NCBI RefSeq assembly: GCF_900111015.1
Contig: NZ_FOFS01000005.1
Location: forward strand, 1 to 64,000
Length of the DNA: 64,000 nt
Source of the DNA: Solimonas aquatica
Lineage (GTDB): Bacteria > Pseudomonadota > Gammaproteobacteria > Nevskiales > Nevskiaceae
Direction of reading: 5' to 3'
The notes beneath the pieces were generated by a model. It was not told the origin of the DNA and searched no databases. It saw only the letters and a list, made by a program, of their open reading frames with translations. Shown here in pieces: positions 22,795 through 31,644 of the stretch. Both the position numbers and the translations under genes were made by a program. Each line of letters opens with the position of its first letter. Position 1 is the stretch's first letter.

Positions 22795-22944
22795 TGCTGA
22801 AAAACGCCATCCCTGGCGTTTTTCAGGTCGCCACGCAAAAGCGTGGCTTTCCTGCGCTCCCGGCCATCCAGCGCTGACGCGCTGGATGGCTGTCGGCACC
22901 TCCATGTGCCAAGCACCGCGTGCCGAACACTTCGTTTTTCAGCA
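22795..22944. repeat. 150-bp hairpin-array repeat, copy 1 (complete)
   Basis: The ends TGCTGAAAAACG and CGTTTTTCAGCA are perfect 12-bp inverted repeats. Inside are four successive hairpins: AAAAACGCC/GGCGTTTTT (terminator-like), GCCACGC/GCGTGGC, CCATCCAGCG/CGCTGGATGG and GGCAC/GTGCC. A second, truncated copy is at 45266-45350. Copy 1 lies between the convergent CAP-domain gene and gpsA and probably ends both transcripts. Confidence 0.75.
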
Positions 22945-22957
22945 CGCGGCTACAAGT

Positions 22958-23959
22958 TCAGGTCAGCTCGGCCTTGGCGGGACGCTTGGCCAGCTGCGCC
23001 ACCGCCTCCACCGCGCTGATGCGTCCGGTCAGCACGGCGGCCACCGCGGTGGTGATCGGCATCTCCACGCCCAGGCGCTGCGCCACGCGCAGCACTTCCG
23101 GCGCGGCCTTGACGCCTTCCACCACCTGACGGATTTCGGCGCTGGCCTCGGCCACGCTCTTGTTCTGCGCCAGCAGCAGACCCATGCGGCGATTGCGCGA
23201 CTGATTGTCGGTGCAGGTCAGCACCAGATCGCCCATGCCGGACAGCCCCATCAGGGTTTCGGCCTTGCCGCCCAGCGCTTCGGCCAGACGCATCATCTCG
23301 GCGAGGCCGCGCGTGATCAGCGCGGCGCGGGTGTTGGCGCCCAGCCCCAGCCCATCGGCAATGCCGACGCCGATGGCCATCACGTTCTTGGCCGCGCCGC
23401 CGATCTCGACGCCGGGCAGATCCTCGCTCCAGTAGGCGCGGAAGCCATCGCCGTGCAACAGATGCGCGAATTTCTCGGCGTAGTGCCGGTCGTCCGAAGC
23501 GATGGTCACCGCCGTCGGCAGACCCAGGCCCAGCTCCTTGGCGAAGGTGGGGCCGGAAATCACCGAAAAGGGATGCGCGGCGCCCAGGACATCGGCCACC
23601 ACCTCGTGAATCAGCTTGCCGCTGTCGGGCTCCAGGCCCTTGCAGGCGATGGCCAGTCCCTGCCCGGCCTTGAGCAGCGGCTGCAGGGTGCTGAGCATGC
23701 CGCGCAGGGCATGCGAGGGCGTGGCCAGCAAGAGATCGTCGCTGTCGGCCACCGCTGCGGCGAGATCGGCATCGGCCAGCAGCTTGGCCGGCAACGGACA
23801 GTCGGGAAGATAACGGGCGTTTTCGCGCTGCTGCTGGATCTCGGCCATCTGCGCGGCATCGCGGCCCCAGAGCCGCACGCTCGCGCCGCGTCGCGCCAGA
23901 TGGATGGCCAGCGCCGTACCAAAGGAACCCGCACCGAGCACTGCGACCTGATACGTCAT
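22958..23959 (-). CDS. gpsA: NAD(P)-dependent glycerol-3-phosphate dehydrogenase
   Basis: It reduces dihydroxyacetone phosphate to sn-glycerol 3-phosphate for phospholipid synthesis. The 333-residue product starts MTYQVAVLGAGSFGTALA (GXGXXG motif). It has VISGPTFAKEL (near 138), the catalytic lysine in GGAAKNVMAIGVGIADG (near 190) and GLSGMGDLVLTCT (near 247). The start at 23959 is set by the Rossmann motif although the frame is open upstream. It is the last gene of rhodanese-grxC-secB-gpsA, an order conserved in gammaproteobacteria. Confidence 0.95.
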   Translation of the reverse strand: MTYQVAVLGAGSFGTALAIHLARRGASVRLWGRDAAQMAEIQQQRENARYLPDCPLPAKLLADADLAAAVADSDDLLLATPSHALRGMLSTLQPLLKAGQGLAIACKGLEPDSGKLIHEVVADVLGAAHPFSVISGPTFAKELGLGLPTAVTIASDDRHYAEKFAHLLHGDGFRAYWSEDLPGVEIGGAAKNVMAIGVGIADGLGLGANTRAALITRGLAEMMRLAEALGGKAETLMGLSGMGDLVLTCTDNQSRNRRMGLLLAQNKSVAEASAEIRQVVEGVKAAPEVLRVAQRLGVEMPITTAVAAVLTGRISAVEAVAQLAKRPAKAELT

Positions 23960-24023
23960 CGCTGCGGCTCCTGGTTGGCCTGCGTGAGCACCGGCGCGGC
24001 AGGGCGCCGGCGCCTGGGCTTGC

Positions 24024-24524
24024 TCAGTGCGCGGCGGCCGGCGCAGCGGCGGCCTGTTCGGCGCGCTGGCGCTGCAGATGCTCCAGATACAGCGCGTCAA
24101 AGTTGATCGGCTGCAGCAGCAGCTGCGGGAAGCCGGCGCGCTGCACCAGATCGGCGATCGTTTCGCGGGCGAAGGGGAACAGCAGGTTCGGGCAGTAGGC
24201 CGCGACCACCGCCGCCTGCTCCTCGCGCTGCGTGAAGCCGCGCACCGTGAAAATGCCGGCCTGATGCGCCTCGACCAGGAAGGCCACGTCCTCGCCCAGC
24301 TTGGCGGTGACGGTGATCGACAGCACCACCTGCACCGAGTCGGCTTCCAGGCCCTTGGCCTCGGTGTTCACCTGCACGTCCAGCGTCGGCTGCCAGGGAC
24401 GGGTGAAGACCTGCGGCGCCTGCGGCACTTCCAGCGAGGCGTCCTTCACATAAATCTTCTGCAGCAGAACCTGGCGGGCGGCTTCGTTGGTTTCGGCAGC
24501 GGCGGGTGCGGCGGTTTCGGTCAT
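24024..24524 (-). CDS. secB: Protein-export chaperone SecB
   Basis: Tetrameric cytoplasmic chaperone that keeps preproteins unfolded and hands them to SecA. It has KIYVKDASLEVPQAPQVF (near residue 23), VNTEAKGLEADSVQVVLSITVTAK and YCPNLLFPFARETIADLVQRAGFPQLLLQPINFDALY (near 109-145), all typical. The length of 166 aa is normal, with Ala-rich ends. It lies between grxC and gpsA, as in E. coli. Confidence 0.96.
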   Translation of the reverse strand: MTETAAPAAAETNEAARQVLLQKIYVKDASLEVPQAPQVFTRPWQPTLDVQVNTEAKGLEADSVQVVLSITVTAKLGEDVAFLVEAHQAGIFTVRGFTQREEQAAVVAAYCPNLLFPFARETIADLVQRAGFPQLLLQPINFDALYLEHLQRQRAEQAAAAPAAAH

Positions 24525-24552
24525 GGCGTACTTGGCAAAAAGGTGAAGAAGG

Positions 24553-24807
24553 TCAGTCCTGCAAAAGGGGATCGAGCTTGCCCGCGCGCTCCAGGGCCTG
24601 CAAGTCCTCGAAGCCGCCGACGTGGGTCTCGCCGATGAAAATCTGCGGCACGGTGCGGCGCTGGGTGATGCGCATCATCTCTTCGCGCAGGCCTGGTTCC
24701 TGGTCCACGCGCACTTCCTCGATCGCCACACCCTTGCTGCCCAGCAGGCGCTTGGCCATCACGCAGTAGGGGCAGACCTGCGTGGTGTACATCAGCACGC
24801 GTTTCAT
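24553..24807 (-). CDS. grxC: Glutaredoxin 3
   Basis: Small dithiol glutaredoxin (84 aa) that reduces disulfides with glutathione. The active site CPYC is at residues 12-15. TVPQIFIGETHVGGFEDL (near 53-70) is the glutathione-binding segment with the cis-proline. Its ATG overlaps the stop of the rhodanese gene (ATGA). Confidence 0.95.
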   Translation of the reverse strand: MKRVLMYTTQVCPYCVMAKRLLGSKGVAIEEVRVDQEPGLREEMMRITQRRTVPQIFIGETHVGGFEDLQALERAGKLDPLLQD

Positions 24808-25229
24808 TTGGCGGTGACCGGCAGGCTGGCCGCGAGCCAGGAATTGATGCCGCCCTTGAGCTGGTAGACCTCGGCAAAGCCGCTCTTGCGCAGCTTTTCC
24901 TCGGCCGTGCGGCTGCTGTTGCCCAGAGCGCAGTACAGCAGCACCGGCCGGGCCTTGTCGCGCGCCAGCTGCCCCAGGTGATCATCGAGCTTGGCCAGCG
25001 GCGCGTGATGGGCGTTGAGCAGGTGACCGCGCTTGAAGTCGGCGGCGCCGCGCACGTCCACGATCAAGGGATCGCGGTCATTGATCAGCCGCACCGCCTC
25101 GGCGGCCGACAGGCGCTTGCCGCCGGTCAGGTTGCCGTGGACTTCGTTGGCGATCAGCAGCAGCAGAACCAACACCAGCGCCACCAGCAGCAGGGGGTGG
25201 GCGGAAACGAATTCAAGCAATTGGGCCAT
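24804..25229 (-). CDS. Membrane-anchored rhodanese-like protein
   Basis: YibN-type single-domain rhodanese, 141 aa. Residues about 11-27 (LLLVALVLVLLLLIA) anchor it in the inner membrane with the domain probably in the cytoplasm. The rhodanese domain has IVDVRGAADFKRGHL and the active cysteine in VLLYCALGNSSRTAEEKL (near residue 105). A sulfur-transfer role is likely but the acceptor is unknown. It is the first gene of the grxC-secB-gpsA operon and divergent from envC, 54 bp away. Confidence 0.9.
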   Translation of the reverse strand: MAQLLEFVSAHPLLLVALVLVLLLLIANEVHGNLTGGKRLSAAEAVRLINDRDPLIVDVRGAADFKRGHLLNAHHAPLAKLDDHLGQLARDKARPVLLYCALGNSSRTAEEKLRKSGFAEVYQLKGGINSWLAASLPVTAK

Positions 25230-25283
25230 CGTCGTGAAAGACAAGAACTGCGTGGGGACAGGCAAACCGGCTAGCATTATTGC

Positions 25284-26438
25284 ATGTTCCGTCCACGCCG
25301 CCTGCTGGCGCTGCTGCTGCTTGCCGCCGCCAGCCTTCCCGCCCCCGCCAACGACAGCGTGCTGCAGCAGAAGCAGAGCGCACTGGACGCGCTGCGCGAG
25401 CGCATCGGCGAGCTGCAGAAGCGGATGCAGTCCGACCAGGGCCAGCGCGAGGCGCTGGCCGAAGAGCTGGAAAAGGCCGAGCGGCGACTGGCCGACAGCC
25501 AGCAGGCCCTGCGCAAGCTCAATTCCCGCATCGCCGCGCAGGCGCAGAAGCTGCGCGAGACCCAGCAGCAGCAGCGCCAGACCCAGGCCCAGCTGGACCA
25601 GCGCCACGCCGAGCTGGGCCAGCAGCTGCGCGCCGCCTATGTGCTGGGCCGTCAGGGCCAGACCCAGCTGCTGCTCAACATCGACGACGTGCAGCGCGTC
25701 GGCCGCAATCTGAGCTACTACGACTATCTGCAGCGCGCCCAGCTGCGGCTGATCGCCGACATCCAGGCGCGCGCCGCCGAGCTGGAACAGCTCGCCGCCC
25801 TGGAACAGCAGGAGCAGGACGAGCTGGAGGCCTTGCGCCGCCAGCAGCAGTCGCAGCTGGGCGAGCTGCAGTCGCAGCGCCAGGATCGCGCGCAGGTGCT
25901 GGACAAGGTCAAGGCGCGCATCGCCGACGAGCAAGGCGATCTGGCCCAGCTCAAGGCCGACGAGCGCGCGATCCGCAAGCTGATCGAATCACTCAAGGCC
26001 GCGCAGCGCGCGCTGCCGCCGGAAGTGGCTTTCAGCGACAGCGCCTTCACCCGCCAGAAGGGCAAGCTGCCCTGGCCGCTGCGCGGACCGCTGCTGGCCC
26101 GTTACGGCCAGGCCAAGGCCGACGGCCGCCTGAGCTGGAATGGTCACTGGATCGGCGGCGCTGCCGGCAGCCCGGTGAAGGCCGTGGCGCCGGGGCGGGT
26201 GGCCTACGTGGGCTGGATGCACCGCTACGGCCTGATCGTGCTGGTGGAGCATGAGAGCGGCTATTTCTCGCTTTACGGTCACTGCCAGAGCGCGGCGGTG
26301 GCGGCGGGCGCCACCATCAGCGCCGGTCAGGTTTTGGCCTATGCCGGCGACAGCGGCGGCTACGATCAGCCGGGCCTGTACTTCGAAATCCGCCGTGGAA
26401 CCGAGGCCGTGGACCCGGCGCAGTGGCTGGCGCGCTGA
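25284..26438 (+). CDS. envC: Murein hydrolase activator EnvC
   Basis: Periplasmic activator of the division amidases AmiA/AmiB. A signal peptide (about 1-22, ending PAPAN) is followed by a long coiled coil rich in Gln/Arg/Leu (about 25-250) and a C-terminal degenerate LytM domain (about 260-384). The zinc ligands of active M23 enzymes are missing: NGHWIGGAAG stands where HXXXD should be, and GLYFEIRRG replaces HLHFE. This is what defines EnvC. It is 384 aa long and lies 90 bp before ctpA, the usual order. Confidence 0.92.
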   Translation: MFRPRRLLALLLLAAASLPAPANDSVLQQKQSALDALRERIGELQKRMQSDQGQREALAEELEKAERRLADSQQALRKLNSRIAAQAQKLRETQQQQRQTQAQLDQRHAELGQQLRAAYVLGRQGQTQLLLNIDDVQRVGRNLSYYDYLQRAQLRLIADIQARAAELEQLAALEQQEQDELEALRRQQQSQLGELQSQRQDRAQVLDKVKARIADEQGDLAQLKADERAIRKLIESLKAAQRALPPEVAFSDSAFTRQKGKLPWPLRGPLLARYGQAKADGRLSWNGHWIGGAAGSPVKAVAPGRVAYVGWMHRYGLIVLVEHESGYFSLYGHCQSAAVAAGATISAGQVLAYAGDSGGYDQPGLYFEIRRGTEAVDPAQWLAR

Positions 26439-26528
26439 GCACCGCAAAGGAACCTGCGCTTTGCCGTGCAGTCTGAGTGTTGCTATCGTCCCCGTTCACG
26501 CCCCCTCCAAGCCCCAGATTTCCTTGAT

Positions 26529-27878
26529 ATGTCCCTGAATTACCGCATTCCCCTGGCGCTTGCCGCCGGTGCGCTGCTCGGCGCCTCCGTGACCCTGACC
26601 CAGGGCGTGCTGGCCGACAAATCCGCGAAGAGCAACGCCGATCCGCTGGCATTCAAGGATCTGCAGACCTTCGTGGAGATCCTCAATCGCGTGAAGGCCG
26701 ACTACGTCGAACCGGTGGAGGACAAGACCCTGATCGAGAACGCCGTGCGCGGCATGCTCAGCGGTCTGGATCCGCACTCGGCGTATCTGGACAAGGAGGA
26801 ATACGCCGACATGAACGTGGTCACCACCGGCAAGTTCGGTGGTCTGGGCATCGAGGTGCAGATGCAGAACGGCTTCGTGCGCGTGGTCTCGCCCATCGAC
26901 GACACGCCCGCCGCCAAGGCCGGCATCCAGCCGGGCGATCTGATCGTGAAGATCGACGAAACCCCGGTGAAGGGTCTCTCTCTCAACGAAGCCGTGGACA
27001 AGATGCGCGGCGAGCCGGGCACCAAGGTCAAGCTCACCGTCGTCCATGAAGGCGACGGCGGGCCCAAGGTGCTGGACCTCAAGCGCGAGACCATCTCGGT
27101 GGCCAGCGTGCGCGGCAAGCTGCTCGACGACAGCATCGGCTATCTGCGCATCTCCTCCTTCACCACCGACACCGACAACAGCTTCAACAAGGAATTCGCC
27201 AAGATCAGCAAGGACGCCAAGGGCGGCCTCAAGGGTCTGGTGCTGGACCTGCGCAACAATCCCGGCGGCGTGCTCGACGCGGCGGTGAAGATCAGCGACG
27301 AATTCCTGGAGAAAGGCCCGGTGGTCAGCATCAAGGGTCGCGAAGCCAACGAGCAGCGCGAGTTCGACGCGCGCGCCGGTGATGTCATGAACGGCAAGCC
27401 CATCGTGGTGCTGGTCAACGGCGGCTCGGCCTCGGCTTCGGAAATCGTCGCCGGCGCGCTGCAGGACCAGAAGCGCGCGCTGATCGTCGGCACGCGCTCC
27501 TTCGGCAAGGGCTCGGTGCAGACCATTCTGCCGCTGACCAACGAAGGCGCCATCAAGCTCACCACCGCCCGCTACTACACGCCCTCGGGCCGTTCCATCC
27601 AGGGCGAAGGCATCGAGCCGGACGTGGTGATCAAGCCGCTGAAGCTGGCCAAGGCCGAGGAAGAAGACGCCGACAACGCTTTCGACCCGATCAAGGAAGC
27701 CGATCTCAAGGGCAGCCTGCAGAACAAGGACGACAAGGCCAGCAAGGAAGACCGCGCCAAGGCGCAGGCCGCCACCGAGCAGAAGGCCAAGGACTCGCAG
27801 CAGCTGGCACAGACCGACTACACGCTCTACGAAGCCGCCAACCTGCTGCGCGGCCTGATCATCGCGCAGAAGCGCTGA
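26529..27878 (+). CDS. ctpA: C-terminal processing protease, S41 family
   Basis: Periplasmic serine protease with a PDZ domain that trims or degrades envelope proteins. The 449-residue product has an N-terminal signal/anchor (about 5-27) and the S41 entry [15 protein letters not shown]. The PDZ domain lies at about 95-175 (GGLGIEVQ... [12 protein letters not shown]). The catalytic Ser lies in [15 protein letters not shown] (near 308) and Lys in FGKGSVQT (near 333). A Lys/Glu/Ala-rich segment (about 375-425) precedes the C-terminus. The start at 26529 is set by the signal sequence. A terminator follows at 27906. Confidence 0.93.
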   Translation: MSLNYRIPLALAAGALLGASVTLTQGVLADKSAKSNADPLAFKDLQTFVEILNRVKADYVEPVEDKTLIENAVRGMLSGLDPHSAYLDKEEYADMNVVTTGKFGGLGIEVQMQNGFVRVVSPIDDTPAAKAGIQPGDLIVKIDETPVKGLSLNEAVDKMRGEPGTKVKLTVVHEGDGGPKVLDLKRETISVASVRGKLLDDSIGYLRISSFTTDTDNSFNKEFAKISKDAKGGLKGLVLDLRNNPGGVLDAAVKISDEFLEKGPVVSIKGREANEQREFDARAGDVMNGKPIVVLVNGGSASASEIVAGALQDQKRALIVGTRSFGKGSVQTILPLTNEGAIKLTTARYYTPSGRSIQGEGIEPDVVIKPLKLAKAEEEDADNAFDPIKEADLKGSLQNKDDKASKEDRAKAQAATEQKAKDSQQLAQTDYTLYEAANLLRGLIIAQKR

Positions 27879-27905
27879 AGCGCGCAGTCCAGCAGGGCAA
27901 GTGCA

Positions 27906-27930
27906 AGGGCGGCTTCGGCCGCCCTTTTTG
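27906..27930 (+). terminator. Rho-independent terminator of envC-ctpA
   Basis: AGGGCGGC, a TTCG tetraloop, GCCGCCCT and then TTTTG, 28 nt past the ctpA stop. The UUCG-type tetraloop on a GC stem is a classic strong terminator. Confidence 0.93.
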
Positions 27931-28008
27931 TTTGCAGCCTCGCGTCGCGCGAGGAAACACGCAGAGGCGCCAAGCCGGCTTCGACGTCAACGCAGCTGCG
28001 CCTTGATC

Positions 28009-28040
28009 ACTGTCATCCCCGCTTGCGTGGGCATGACAGT
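28009..28040. repeat. REP-like palindrome
   Basis: ACTGTCAT-CCCCGC-TTGC-GTGGGC-ATGACAGT is an imperfect 32-bp palindrome of the TGTCATCCCCGC type widespread in proteobacterial intergenic regions. It lies between the convergent ctpA and ubiB genes. On either side (27958-27974 and 28059-28075) are related CACGC-N3-GGCGC segments in inverted order. Confidence 0.6.
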
Positions 28041-28103
28041 TCTATCCTGGCCGTGCTGCTCTGCGCCTTGGCGTGATTCTTTATCTTTCGGCGGCGACGG
28101 GCT

Positions 28104-29681
28104 TCAGCGCAGCGCGCGCCAGCCCAGCAGCAGCGCCATCGCGCCCAGCGCCGCCGGCAGCAGCGGCGCGGCTTCGCGCAACAGCAGGGCGGCGACGCCG
28201 CAGGCCATGGCCGCGACGAGCGTGAGCGTGCGGCGGTTGGCGCTGCGGATCTCCGCGCGCAGGGCGCGCAGCTCACGGTCCTTGCCGCCGGCATCCAGGC
28301 GCTTGAAGTGACGCAGGGCCTGCTGCGCGAGTTCCGGCAGCGACTCGGCCAGACCCGGGGCCTGCGCGCGCATCTTCTCGAAGGTGGCGGCGGGACCCAG
28401 GCGCGCACGCATCCAGTCTTCCATGATCGGCTTGGCGGTCTTCCACAGATCCAGATCAGGATAGAGCTGACGGCCCAGGCCTTCGATCTGCAGCAGCGTC
28501 TTCTGCAGCAGCACCAGCTGCGGCTGCACCTGGTAATCGAAACGCCGCGCCACCTGGAACAGGCGCAGCAGGAAGAACCCGAACGAGATGTCGCGCAGCG
28601 GGCGCTGGAAGATCGGCTCGCAGATGGTGCGGATCGCGGCCTCGAAGTCTTCCACGCGCGTGCCTTCCGGAATCCACTCGGACTCCAGATGCAGCTCGGC
28701 CACGCGCTTGTAGTCGCGGTTGAAGAAGGCGTAGAAGTTTTCCGCCAGATAACGCTGGTCGGACGCGGTGAGGCTGCCGACGATGCCGAAGTCCACGGCC
28801 TGATAGCTGGGCTGCCGCGGATCGGAGACGTCCACGAAGATATTGCCCGGATGCATATCGGCGTGGAAGAAGTTGTGCACGAAGGTCTGCTTGAAGAAGA
28901 TCTCCACGCCGCGCTCGGAGAGCACCTTGAAGTCCACATCCAGGGCGCGCAGGCGCTCCAGCTCGCGGATCGAGATGCCGTAGATACGTTCCATGACCAG
29001 CACACGGGTGCGCGTGTAATCCCAGAACACCAGCGGGTGATAGATGAGCTTGGAGCCCAGCCAGTTGCGGCGCAGCTGCGCGCAGTTGGCGCCTTCGCGC
29101 ATCAGGTCCAGCTCGTCGAGCAGCACCTTCTCGTATTCGCGCACCACGTCGCGCGGCCGCAGGCGGCGCAGCTCGGAAGAAAAGCGTTCGGCCAGCGCCG
29201 CGAGCGTGTGCAGCAGCTCGATATCGCTCTTCATCACCGCCTCGATGCCGGGACGCAGCACCTTGACCACCACATCGAAGCCCGGCGTGCCGTCTTCGTT
29301 CTTCAGGCGCGCGGTGTGCACCTGCGCCACCGAGGCCGAGGCCAGGGCACGGTCATCGAACTCGGCAAACATCTCGTCCACCGGCTTGCCGAGTTCGGAT
29401 TCGATGATGGCGCGCGCCGCGCTGCCCGCAAACGGCGGCACGCGATCCTGCAGCTTGGCAAGTTCCGCCGCGATGTCGGCAGGCACGATGTCCGGTCGCG
29501 TGGACAGGGCCTGGCCGAACTTGATGAACACCGGCCCGAGTTCTTCGATGGCCATGCGCAGACGTTCGCCGCGCGGGCGCGGGTCGCGGTCCGCATGCGG
29601 CTTGAGAATCTCGCGCAGGCGATAACGGCGCAGCACCCGCTGGATCTGCCAGATGCGGCGCAGGCGCGAAAACGCATTCAT
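28104..29681 (-). CDS. ubiB: Ubiquinone biosynthesis kinase-like protein UbiB
   Basis: Atypical kinase/ATPase of the ABC1/ADCK family needed for ubiquinone synthesis, membrane-bound at its C-terminus. It has the family KxGQ-type motif ELGPVFIKFGQALSTRPD (near residues 47-64), VQVHTARL, the catalytic-type HADMHPGNI (near 293) and VDFGIVG. Two hydrophobic segments end the protein (about 480-520, RRTLTLVAAMACGVAALLL and LPAALGAMALLLGW). It has 525 aa, normal for UbiB. Its ATG overlaps the ubiJ stop (ATGA). Confidence 0.95.
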   Translation of the reverse strand: MNAFSRLRRIWQIQRVLRRYRLREILKPHADRDPRPRGERLRMAIEELGPVFIKFGQALSTRPDIVPADIAAELAKLQDRVPPFAGSAARAIIESELGKPVDEMFAEFDDRALASASVAQVHTARLKNEDGTPGFDVVVKVLRPGIEAVMKSDIELLHTLAALAERFSSELRRLRPRDVVREYEKVLLDELDLMREGANCAQLRRNWLGSKLIYHPLVFWDYTRTRVLVMERIYGISIRELERLRALDVDFKVLSERGVEIFFKQTFVHNFFHADMHPGNIFVDVSDPRQPSYQAVDFGIVGSLTASDQRYLAENFYAFFNRDYKRVAELHLESEWIPEGTRVEDFEAAIRTICEPIFQRPLRDISFGFFLLRLFQVARRFDYQVQPQLVLLQKTLLQIEGLGRQLYPDLDLWKTAKPIMEDWMRARLGPAATFEKMRAQAPGLAESLPELAQQALRHFKRLDAGGKDRELRALRAEIRSANRRTLTLVAAMACGVAALLLREAAPLLPAALGAMALLLGWRALR

Positions 29682-30292
29682 GGCGTGCCGGCTTCCAGAC
29701 GCTTGAGCCGCGCTTCCAGCCGCTCGACGCCGTCGCGCAGCTCGTCCACGGCATCCATCCAGGCGTCCACTTCCGGCGCGCGCGCCAGATCCTGCGTCTG
29801 TTCGCGCAGGAAGCTGGCGGTGTCCTGCGCGAAGTCACCGGCGGAGCGCCGGCCCCAGCCGAGCAGGCTCTGCAGGCCCTGATTGAAACGATGCGCGGCG
29901 GCATCGCCGACGAAGCGCGCGGCGAATTCCTCGGGGTCGAAACCCACTTGCGCGAGCATGCGGTTGAAGCGCTGCAGCAGTTCGACATCGCCCGTCAGCT
30001 GCAGGCCCTGTGGAATGCCGGCCTGCCCCTGGCTGATGGTCCAGGCCAGCCGCATCAGCGTGGACAGCGAGCCCTGCACGCGCACATCGGGCTCGACTCC
30101 GGCATCCTCGCCCAGCACGCGCACGCCGCCGTCATGAAACTCCAGCAGGAACACCCAGTCCGGCGCGTCCACGGCCAGCGCGATGCTGCGCCCGGTGAGT
30201 GCCTCGCATTGCGCCAGCACCTCGCCATCCAGGGCGAGATAACGGTTGAGCGCGACTTCCAGCGCGCCGAGCAGAAAATCCGGCGCTTGCAT
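29678..30292 (-). CDS. ubiJ: Ubiquinone biosynthesis accessory factor UbiJ
   Basis: Lipid-binding scaffold of the Ubi complex. The 204-residue product has an N-terminal SCP2 sterol-carrier-like domain (about 10-115, with LALDGEVLAQCEALTGRSIAL and GLQLTGDVELLQRFNRML). A C-terminal coiled-coil region follows (MDAVDELRDGVERLEARLKRLEAG). The ubiE-ubiJ-ubiB order is diagnostic. It overlaps ubiE by one base and ubiB by four. Confidence 0.9.
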   Translation of the reverse strand: MQAPDFLLGALEVALNRYLALDGEVLAQCEALTGRSIALAVDAPDWVFLLEFHDGGVRVLGEDAGVEPDVRVQGSLSTLMRLAWTISQGQAGIPQGLQLTGDVELLQRFNRMLAQVGFDPEEFAARFVGDAAAHRFNQGLQSLLGWGRRSAGDFAQDTASFLREQTQDLARAPEVDAWMDAVDELRDGVERLEARLKRLEAGTP

Positions 30293-31080
30293 CAGTCGAG
30301 CTTGAAGCCGCGATGCACGGCGACGATGCCGCCGGAGAGGTTGTAGACCTGCACGCGCGCAAGCCCCGCGTTTTCCATCATGCCCTTGAGCGTGGCCTGA
30401 TCCGGATGCATGCGGATGGACTCGGCCAGATAGCGGTACGAGTCTTCATCGCGCGCCACCAGACGGCCCATCAGCGGCAGCAGCTTGAAGGAGTATTCGT
30501 CGTAGACCTTGGACAGCAGGCTGGACTGCGGCTTGGAGAATTCCATCACCAGCAGGCGGCCGCCGGGCTTGAGGCAGCGCGTCATGGAGCGCAGCGCGGC
30601 GTCCTTGTCGGTGACATTGCGCAGGCCGAAGCCGATGGTGATGCAGTCGAAACTGTCGTCGGCAAACGGCAGGCACTCGGCATTGGCCTGCACCGCCGGC
30701 ACCTGCACCAGGCCGTGATCGACCAGGCGCTTGCGGCCTTCGCCCAGCATGGCGGCATTGATGTCGGACAGGATCACCTGTCCCTTGGGTCCTGCGGCCT
30801 TGGCGAATTCGCGGGTCAGATCGCCGGTGCCTCCGGCCACGTCCAGCACCTTCTCGCCGGGACGCACGCCGGCCAGATCGATGGTGAAGCGCTTCCAGAC
30901 GCGGTGAATGCCCAGGGACATCAGGTCATTCATGAGGTCGTACTTGGCCGCCACCGAGGTGAACACACCGGCCACGCGCTGGCGCTTCTCGCCGACCGGC
31001 ACCTGTTCGTAGCCGAAATGCGTGGTGGAGGAAGACTCGTCAGAGTCGCGTCGGGACTTGGGATCGGAGGGCTGGGCCAT
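30292..31080 (-). CDS. ubiE: Ubiquinone/menaquinone C-methyltransferase UbiE
   Basis: SAM-dependent methyltransferase of the quinone ring. It has [21 protein letters not shown] (near residues 20-40), the SAM motif [12 protein letters not shown] (near 77-88), [11 protein letters not shown] (near 141) and LLVMEFSKP. The length of 262 aa is normal. Start MAQPSDP at 31080 was chosen; MSAAMAQ at 31092 overlaps a TACAAT -10-like box. A transcript from that box would be almost leaderless. First gene of ubiE-ubiJ-ubiB. Confidence 0.94.
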   Translation of the reverse strand: MAQPSDPKSRRDSDESSSTTHFGYEQVPVGEKRQRVAGVFTSVAAKYDLMNDLMSLGIHRVWKRFTIDLAGVRPGEKVLDVAGGTGDLTREFAKAAGPKGQVILSDINAAMLGEGRKRLVDHGLVQVPAVQANAECLPFADDSFDCITIGFGLRNVTDKDAALRSMTRCLKPGGRLLVMEFSKPQSSLLSKVYDEYSFKLLPLMGRLVARDEDSYRYLAESIRMHPDQATLKGMMENAGLARVQVYNLSGGIVAVHRGFKLD

Positions 31081-31176
31081 GGCGGCGCTCATTGTAGCGG
31101 CAAGCGTCCGGAACGCGGGCGGGGCCAGATCAAGACCGCGCACAGGAGAAACTAAAGACGCGCCGCGATTTTCCGC

Positions 31177-31206
31177 CCCCTCCCCCATCGCTGCGCGATG
31201 AGGGAG
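31177..31206. repeat. Short palindrome upstream of ubiE
   Basis: CTCCCCCATCG-CTGCG-CGATGAGGGAG forms a hairpin in the intergenic region after the DUF971 gene. It belongs to the CCCTC...GAGGG family of short palindromes seen elsewhere in the window and may end the hslVU transcript. Confidence 0.45.
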
Positions 31207-31222
31207 AGCGAAGCGGCAAGCT

Positions 31223-31642
31223 TCAGCCGCCCGACTTCGCCGGCGGGGTGTACTTGCCCACCAGGCCGGCCAGGGTCATCACGTCTCGGTCGCGGGACAT
31301 CCTGGCTTCGCCCAGGCGCTGCAGGTAACGCGCCCAGTTGCGCTCCTGCTCGGCACCCAGCTCGGCGAGCACGTCCCAGGAATACAGCCCGCTGTCATGG
31401 CCGTCGTCGAACACCAGGCGCACCGCGTACTGGCCCACCGGCTCGATGCGCGCGATGTTCACCTCGCGCTTGCCGCCGACCAGCATGGGCTCGGGCAGGC
31501 CATGCCCGCGCAGCTCCGCCGAGGGCGAGAACACGCGCAGGTATTCGCAGGGCAGCTCGTAGCGGCGGCCGTCCGCCCAGGCCACTTCCAGCAGGCGCGA
31601 CTGGCGGCGCAGACGGATCTGCGTGGGCGCGGCGTGTTGCAT
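31223..31642 (-). CDS. DUF971 / GBBH-like N-terminal domain protein
   Basis: A 139-residue protein with the domain also found at the N-terminus of gamma-butyrobetaine hydroxylases and in Fe-S related proteins. It has [36 protein letters not shown] and [12 protein letters not shown]. The function of stand-alone members is unknown. It directly follows hslU (2 nt after its stop), a neighbourhood conserved in gammaproteobacteria, so it is almost certainly co-transcribed with hslVU. Confidence 0.85.
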   Translation of the reverse strand: MQHAAPTQIRLRRQSRLLEVAWADGRRYELPCEYLRVFSPSAELRGHGLPEPMLVGGKREVNIARIEPVGQYAVRLVFDDGHDSGLYSWDVLAELGAEQERNWARYLQRLGEARMSRDRDVMTLAGLVGKYTPPAKSGG

Positions 31643-31644
31643 GC

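Noticed and set aside
25284-26438. envC as an active M23 endopeptidase
   Set aside because: The zinc-binding HXXXD and HXH motifs are replaced, as in EnvC activators, so an enzymatic call would be wrong.
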